From Isoetes taiwanensis (lineage: Eukaryota; Streptophyta; Lycopodiopsida; Isoetales; Isoetaceae), in assembly GCA_021234155.1 (NCBI GenBank), contig JAJEKV010000004.1, positions 62,001 to 126,000 of the forward strand: a stretch of 64,000 nt of DNA, read 5' to 3'. The notes under the pieces are model-generated. The model was not told the DNA's origin. It saw only the letters and a program-made list of their open reading frames with translations, and ran no database searches. Shown one piece after another: positions 58,901-64,000 of the stretch; position 1 is the stretch's first letter, and each line of letters starts with the position of its first letter. Made by a program: the position numbers and the translations under genes.

Positions 58901-59293
58901 AAGGTGGGCTGGACCTTCGAGAATAGTCGAGAGAGTAGGTAATCAAGCCTACAAGCTAGACTTGCCAGCACACCTAAAGATTCATAAGGTCTTCCGCGTG
59001 AGTTTGTTAAAAAGCACACTCCAAACCCGGGCGAAGTCTTGGACACTCAACGTTGTTGGAAATGGCGGAGGAGGAAGGCTGGAGATAGTTTCGAATTGAT
59101 TCTTGATAAAGCTTTCAAGAAAGCGAGGAGATCAGAATTCCTCCAATACTTGGTCAAGTGGAAACACTTACCCGGTGGAAAGGCGACATGGGTACTTAAG
59201 AAAGATTTAGTAAGCGGTACCCACGGTTTATGGAGCAATGGGGCGGCAAGGTCATCTCAGAAGAAATCGGCTCGGGCATGTCGATTTGTGTAG
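55955..59293 (+). pseudogene. Pol: protease, RT, RNase H, integrase, chromodomain (broken)
   Basis: KSDLIIGMEYL near 56,130 is the end of the protease. RT: GFIRPSVYRHLGAHSFFVKK, MCIDYRRLNKHTIKNKYRF, IFSKIDLRWGYHQIRI and the catalytic VIVFFDDILVYSK near 56,955 (FFDD rather than the common YxDD/FxDD forms). RNase H: TTEELLAVVGALRIWRHYLL near 57,525. Integrase pieces cover about 57,960-58,710 (HDTHTGHARLL; MKNKQGMWEEFIHLVEFAYN-like). The end, 59,096-59,215, is a chromodomain: ILDKAFKKARRSEFLQYLVK followed by WKHLPGGKATWV. This order is that of chromoviruses, whose chromodomain steers integration to marked chromatin. Dozens of frame changes occur. Confidence 0.85.
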
Positions 59294-60160
59294 ATTAATT
59301 CTATGTATAGTTAAAGATTAATCTACGATGCAACCTATGCTAGGTATGGGTCGCATGCGTGTTACCAATGATGGGACCACTACGGTGATCTCTAGGGCGT
59401 GGTGTAATGTCAATGTAGGCATGACCGCGTTCCGATGGGCGAGTGGAAGGTAGATTAGAAAGTCTACTTACGTGTCCCGAAGTAGGCGACCTAGAGAGAA
59501 AGGAGGTCATGAAGGAATGCAGCGATAGGAAAAGCACCTCTAGCCCCATATATGCTTTGATAGGAGGAATGGGGCCTTCCGCCCCATATCTGGGAAGGAC
59601 CTATCCTCCCATTTGGGCAACTAGGGTGTAGGCATGGCGGCATATAGGCACATAGCATTTGTCTCCACGGCCATAATGGAAGATTCACCCTCTTCCATGG
59701 GAGATTAGCCATGCATCCATGTAGATAGGTGGGGGTGGTTACCATATAACCAAAAATTTATTAAATAATTAAATGGTACTAACGTAGTGTCGCACTGAGG
59801 CCAATAGAAGCTCAGGAGGCAAAGGAGGTCGAGCTACGAGACTTGCAACACAAATTTTGTTGGAATGTGTTGCAAGGAGCGAAAAGTACCTCGAACAATA
59901 ATTATGGATAGGAAATGTTGAAATTTTGTCTAACTTAATGTCATAATAAGCGAGATAGCGAATAACTTGTTTAATGATGTTATGAATTGATAAGTATTCC
60001 ATAGTATGATGGCGTGATAATGTTCTAAAAATATTACCTTAGGGTAATCTTGATAAATGTATAACTATTATATTGTATGCATCACGTTGATTGCAGTTGC
60101 GAGATTAGGAAGATCCCAAGGTGGGGAGACCCACGATCTTTGCGGACAACATCATTTCAA
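59294..60160. other. Retroelement 3' non-coding region
   Basis: Between the chromodomain and the 3' LTR. No coding region that I can support. Imperfect GGGGCCTTCCGCCCC-like inverted pieces near 59,570. Confidence 0.4.
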
Positions 60161-60171
60161 GGTGGGGAGAA
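60161..60171 (+). other. Polypurine tract
   Basis: GGTGGGGAGAA ends directly before the 3' LTR start TGTGGCGTT; this is where plus-strand DNA synthesis starts in LTR elements. Confidence 0.75.
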
Positions 60172-61740
60172 TGTGGCGTTCGGCCACGGTATACGGTCCT
60201 AGAGCATTATCTTTGATACTGCCTCAAATCGCAGCGTACCGCCACTCCGACCGGCGTTATGCGCCGACGGATAGCCGTGTAAAGTAGCCCTAGGGGCAAC
60301 TTGCTAGGAATGTTCACATGTTATTAATGTGCACATATGCACATTAATGTGGGCACACTTTTCCATGTAGACACTTTTGCCACCTTGCCATTAATGGCAA
60401 GTGGGCCCTTTCAATTATCCCACATGCCAAAAGGGGATGGTGGAAACCCTAGCCCTAAACCCATGTCTATTTGGGGTAGGAAAACCCTAACTTGCTAGTT
60501 TTCGTCCTTAGGGTTTTAGAGCCCCTGTTTTGGTTGCCCGGGGGGCCAAAACCGCATCCCGCAGCGCTTAAGCGAATTGCCATCGGTTTCCACGAATTCG
60601 ATCAGCTCGGCGGGGATGGTTGAACTCAGGTCAGGGGAGGAGCCACTCGGGGATCAGGTATTTGGTCAATTTAATAGCTTAAACCGTCTTCTAGTCATAG
60701 AACCGGTAAGTTTAGACTATTAAATTGCCCATAGTAACTATCTAGATCTTAGATCTCTGGGACACTAACTAAAGAACCTAACTCTATGATCTAGATTAGA
60801 TCTAGTTCTTTAGTTCTTCGGTGATGTATATGGATGATGTATCTTTGTGAACTCCTTGTATTGGGAAGGGGGTAGAGGCCCTAAAGGCTTGTAGTTGATG
60901 CTCCTAGAGTAGCCTCTCTAGCACCACGGTAGATTCGGCACGTGCACAAGAACCACACACGGTTGTGGGTGAAGGGGGGGCCCGGCTTAGAAAGAGGTTA
61001 GGTGTTCGACTCTTGAGCGATCCCTATGGTGTGTTAGTGCTACCGGGGATCATTGTGACTAGGTCTAATGCCTTGCCGAGTGCGGGCAAGGCATGGGCTC
61101 TTACTGCAGGTGGGGTGGGGTTCACCTTCCAATGCGGGTTCAAGTCGAATCTGGGCGGTGGCCCTCTAGTCACCTTGAGTCGGCATGTAGACCTCACGGA
61201 GGGAGTGATCCCTACGCCCCCATCGGGCGGGGAGATGAAACCCGAGGAATAGCCCTTTTGGCTATGCATCCGTGGCTCTGATCGAGGTCCCAACACTTTT
61301 CAGCCTACTCGCAAAGTGTGCACGGGGAGGGGCGGATGGAGTGGACAACCCTATGCCATGTTCATATGCCGACCAAAGCCATTGCCATGAATTACATGCG
61401 CAATGAACTCACGGAGACCCAAGCCGTCAGTCATCCCCTTGAGTGCGAGCCACGGGTAAAGCTTCCCATATGTATTGTGCTCACCTTGTTTATGCAGATG
61501 TGATGGACCACCCTTGGAGGTGGTTATGTGCTTATGTTATATCTTGACATGTATGTTTACGCCGCATGACTAGGTTGGCCCGAGGGAGGCGGGGGTAGAA
61601 TGACACCTTCACTCTTCCCCTTTGGGACTCGTTACAGTGCGGTGATGTGTGGAGGGCCCTATATCGATTGTGGAGCTGGTATGGGGAGAACTCTGTTTGT
61701 ATCACGGTGAGGGCACCGTATGCAGTAGGGGACATCCACG
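60172..61740 (+). repeat. 3' LTR
   Basis: Aligns with 35,031-36,591 over its length. It is followed by GCAAG (61,741-61,745), matching the five bases before the 5' LTR. Long identical blocks (for example AACTTGCTAGGAATGTTCAC) alternate with short scrambled patches at CTG/CAG sites. Confidence 0.88.
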
Positions 61741-61745
61741 GCAAG

Positions 61746-63700
61746 TCGGTATCCCGAGCCGGGGTAAGCTTGTCATTTTCAATCATTTGTGTTGTTGGTT
61801 CTACGATAAGCTCATATCGATGATAGCTTAATGCGGGCCGATTACTCTATCACGGCAATTAAATCTTAACTAGGGGCTTAAGGTTAATTTCTCAGTTTCA
61901 TTACAGAAAGCCAGAATGTTTTGTATGTGTGAAGAAGCCTTTGAAAATGGAAGAAGGGGTTCAAATTCCCGGTTTGTTTGTCCATTCTCTTTGCGAGGTT
62001 ACTTCTGAGATGAGAAGTGGAAAAGCGAAGAAGTGCTATTTTTCTTGGATTCTAGCGTATTGGCGGTCGGATTTATAGTTTGAATGCGATATGGCATCGC
62101 ATATTTTGCTACTTTGAGATGGAGGAACAAAAGGCGGTTCTTTAATCGTGGGCTGCTGAATACGCTTCCGCTTCATCGTAAAATATCTGAGTTCTAGCCA
62201 TGTGATATGTGATATTCGGTGGATTTTGTGCAGATGGCCGGCTTGAACAAATAAGAGGAGATGGCTCGCTACTGTAGCAGGGTTTTAGAAGCTTCATTCG
62301 CTCCTGCTTTAGTGCATCCAATAGTGGCAGTTGCTATGTTGAAGTCAAATGACATCGAGATTCTTGGCAATGGATGTCAACGGGCCCTTGAAAATAGAGC
62401 CACATCAGCGTTTGACCCCATTCGTGGCGTTATGCGTAATGGGATGGGCCTAGAGGGCATATCCTGCGAATATTCCCCTATCTAATGGCTGGGAATTCAC
62501 TAGAGCGCCCATCTGCGATATATGGCACGGTTTGGATAATACCATGTATATTTGTGCTAAGGTTATGCATTGGCATAAAATTCGTCACCAGCCTTAAGCC
62601 AAAAAATTTGCAATAAGAAAAAAAACCCTATAGCTGGTCTCGGGCAAAACCCTATCCAAACCACCATTGTTTCTGCACCATAGTCTGCCATGTCGGAGTA
62701 TCCAAATAGCAGTTTCGAAGCCATGGAAACAATTGTCGGTGCCGACTCCAGAGAACAAGGATGCGGTGCCGAATCCAAAGAACCAGGAACTGATTTGGAT
62801 TGGAAAGTTTTGGGCGCCAAAGCAGATAAGAAGAGAGGTATTGCGAGATTACGGATTGCGGTTGGGTGAAATCAAGTTGCCATTTGAATCACGAAGTTGA
62901 TCTTTGAATTTGATCTTTGTGAAGAACCGATTCTTTGGGCTGAATGCCTACATTACATTGCTATTACATTGCTTGAGGAACTGAGAGTTGCAGAAAACAA
63001 ATAACCTGAAGCAAAGTTTTGATTGATTGTAGCTGATCTCTGATCACTATGGAGAGATAAGTTGCTGTACATTTTATTGCATAAATACAAAATGTTTGAT
63101 GGTTGCTCAATTGAGAAATTGTTCCTGTGCATTAGTACTCTACTTTTTTAGGATGCTTCCATGTCATTAACGATAGTTTTTGCTGATATTTAGATCTGTC
63201 CATAAACTTCAAGTAGTCAATAGCCTTGCAATAGCCATAATTGTCTTCTGTAAACAGATAATGGGATTCAGTGTTGTTATATCCGTTTGCTAACTGGAGT
63301 TATGTAACCTGTTCACAGATTTCTGCACTTTTGCTATATCCATGCATTAACCCTTTTGCATATTCTCTTGCTTATAAATTCCTTCTGTAGCATGTAGTCA
63401 ATCACATCCAAATAGAATTCTGCCACGTCTTACATCCGTCTAATCTATATCCAGTCATTAAACTTTCTATTCTGTTGCATATAGGCAAGCTCATCCAAAT
63501 AAAATTCTGCTACAAATTACATCATTCCACCCTATTTGATAGAGTTGATCTTAGAGACCGTATCCTCCTGCATTCCCAAGATAATCCTTTATCCCTTCAT
63601 TTTGGCATCTTATTACATACTGTGGGGAATATTGGCTGGCTTCCATAACAGCCTGGAGGTCTGATCATTGGGTGGTGAACTCTTAGATTAACAGTTCACC
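61746..63700. other. Downstream flank and probable LTR of another element
   Basis: No gene recognised; ORFs at 62,261 (74 codons) and 62,667 (77 codons) carry no family signal. The last part probably is the LTR of the element whose primer site is at 63,705, ending near ...AACAGTTCACCA, but its 5' boundary cannot be fixed. Confidence 0.35.
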
Positions 63701-63704
63701 ATTT

Positions 63705-63724
63705 TGGAGGTCCTACCGAGATTT
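63705..63724 (+). other. Primer-binding site, tRNA-Gln-like
   Basis: TGGAGGTCCTACCGAGATTT looks like the complement of a plant tRNA-Gln 3' end (...CTCGGTAGGACCTCCA, from memory). It stands about five bases after a CA-type LTR end. Confidence 0.55.
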
Positions 63725-63741
63725 TCTATAAGATAGGATAA

Positions 63742-64000
63742 ATGTGGACCAGGAGTAAGACAAAAGGGGAAGGAATGAATGAGCAGCGTGTTGAACATAC
63801 AGTTGACATGACAGAATTACCTTCTGCTTTCCATCTGCATATGAAATCCTCCCAAGTGACAGAACAGATACCTGAAGTGGTTCAAACTCCATACGCCCGG
63901 ATGCTAAATACTATGTTTGATACACCAGCTCCTGCAGAGATGCATGATCATGAAGGAGAGCCATCAATGGCTGAGCCAGTGCTTCAGACTGCAGACACAA
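63742..64000 (+). CDS. Start of a gag-like ORF, runs off the window
   Basis: ATG at 63,742, 18 bp after the primer site, opens MWTRSKTKGEGMNEQ and stays open for 86 codons to the window end. It is Pro/Glu/Met-rich (EQIPEVVQTPYARMLNTMFD). Plant Ty3/gypsy gag proteins often start with a similar TRSK stretch. Unlike frames at 50-59 kb it is uninterrupted. Confidence 0.5.
   Translation, partial: MWTRSKTKGEGMNEQRVEHTVDMTELPSAFHLHMKSSQVTEQIPEVVQTPYARMLNTMFDTPAPAEMHDHEGEPSMAEPVLQTADT

Larger units (their letters stand above)
35031..61740 (+). mobile_element. 26.7-kb chromodomain Ty3/gypsy retrotransposon carrying a nested element
   Basis: LTRs at 35,031-36,591 and 60,172-61,740 share the TGTGGCGTTC start and most of their length. 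GCAAG stands directly before the first LTR (35,026) and after the second (61,741), a plausible 5-bp target duplication. A primer-site-like TTGGTATC follows the 5' LTR and a purine-rich GGTGGGGAGAA precedes the 3' LTR. Protease, RT, RNase H, integrase and a C-terminal chromodomain follow in Ty3/gypsy order (54.5-59.3 kb). Removing the 13.6-kb nested interval leaves about 13.1 kb, a normal size. Two extra genes (50,851 and 52,828) precede gag. Confidence 0.85.

Overview
This window looks like nuclear DNA of a land plant with a large, repeat-rich genome. The evidence is spliced plant genes with GT-AG introns, a plant-type exostosin (GT47) and a GIP1/MOZART1 gene, and nested LTR elements, LINEs, CACTA, Helitron and MITE remains. 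A fern or other seed-free plant would fit, but the sequence alone does not settle the species. Only two ordinary host genes are convincing, both on the minus strand: the GT47 glycosyltransferase (18,589-20,180, two exons) and MZT1/GIP1 (20,373-20,609).

Layout. 1-10,278 is a tandem array in which minus-strand LTRs alternate with internal sequence; two 3,667-bp units are almost identical. 10,279-12,283 has no recognised gene. 12,284-17,890 is a decayed L1-like LINE. 18.5-20.8 kb holds the two host genes. 21.2-29.9 kb is a mosaic: a tRNA-like SINE, two LINE fragments, an inverted repeat with 283-bp arms, a Helitron 3' end and an LTR with a primer-binding site. 31,965-33,760 is a CACTA remnant. 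35,031-61,740 is a 26.7-kb chromodomain Ty3/gypsy retrotransposon with ~1.56-kb LTRs and a candidate 5-bp target duplication. A further LTR element with a tRNA-Gln-like primer site begins at 63.7 kb and runs off the window.

The most interesting part is inside the large retrotransposon. A 13.6-kb interval (37,040-50,627) is bounded by 32-bp perfect inverted repeats and a near-matching 7-8-bp flank. It carries a transposase-like gene plus a block of small genes, mostly on the opposite strand. One is a strongly diverged histone H3: it starts MARTKQ and later shows RPG, KYRKSTE, LVREI, ALQ..E..V.GLFED and MPKD landmarks, spread over several frames. Neighbours include very acidic proteins and a family of small coiled-coil proteins with shared promoters. 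A short motif (CACACGACGC) recurs between these genes. Just outside the interval, a retroelement gene with its own TATA box starts MALTKQTARS, close to the H3 tail. The retroelement integrase ends in a chromodomain. I read this as a transposon-in-transposon with chromatin-related cargo; no such system is known to me.

Caution. Most reading frames in 36-62 kb are broken by small indels. Where the two LTRs can be compared, the differences fall mainly on CTG/CAG trinucleotides. This pattern suggests consensus errors at CHG sites more than ordinary decay, so many of the 'pseudogenes' here may be intact in the plant.
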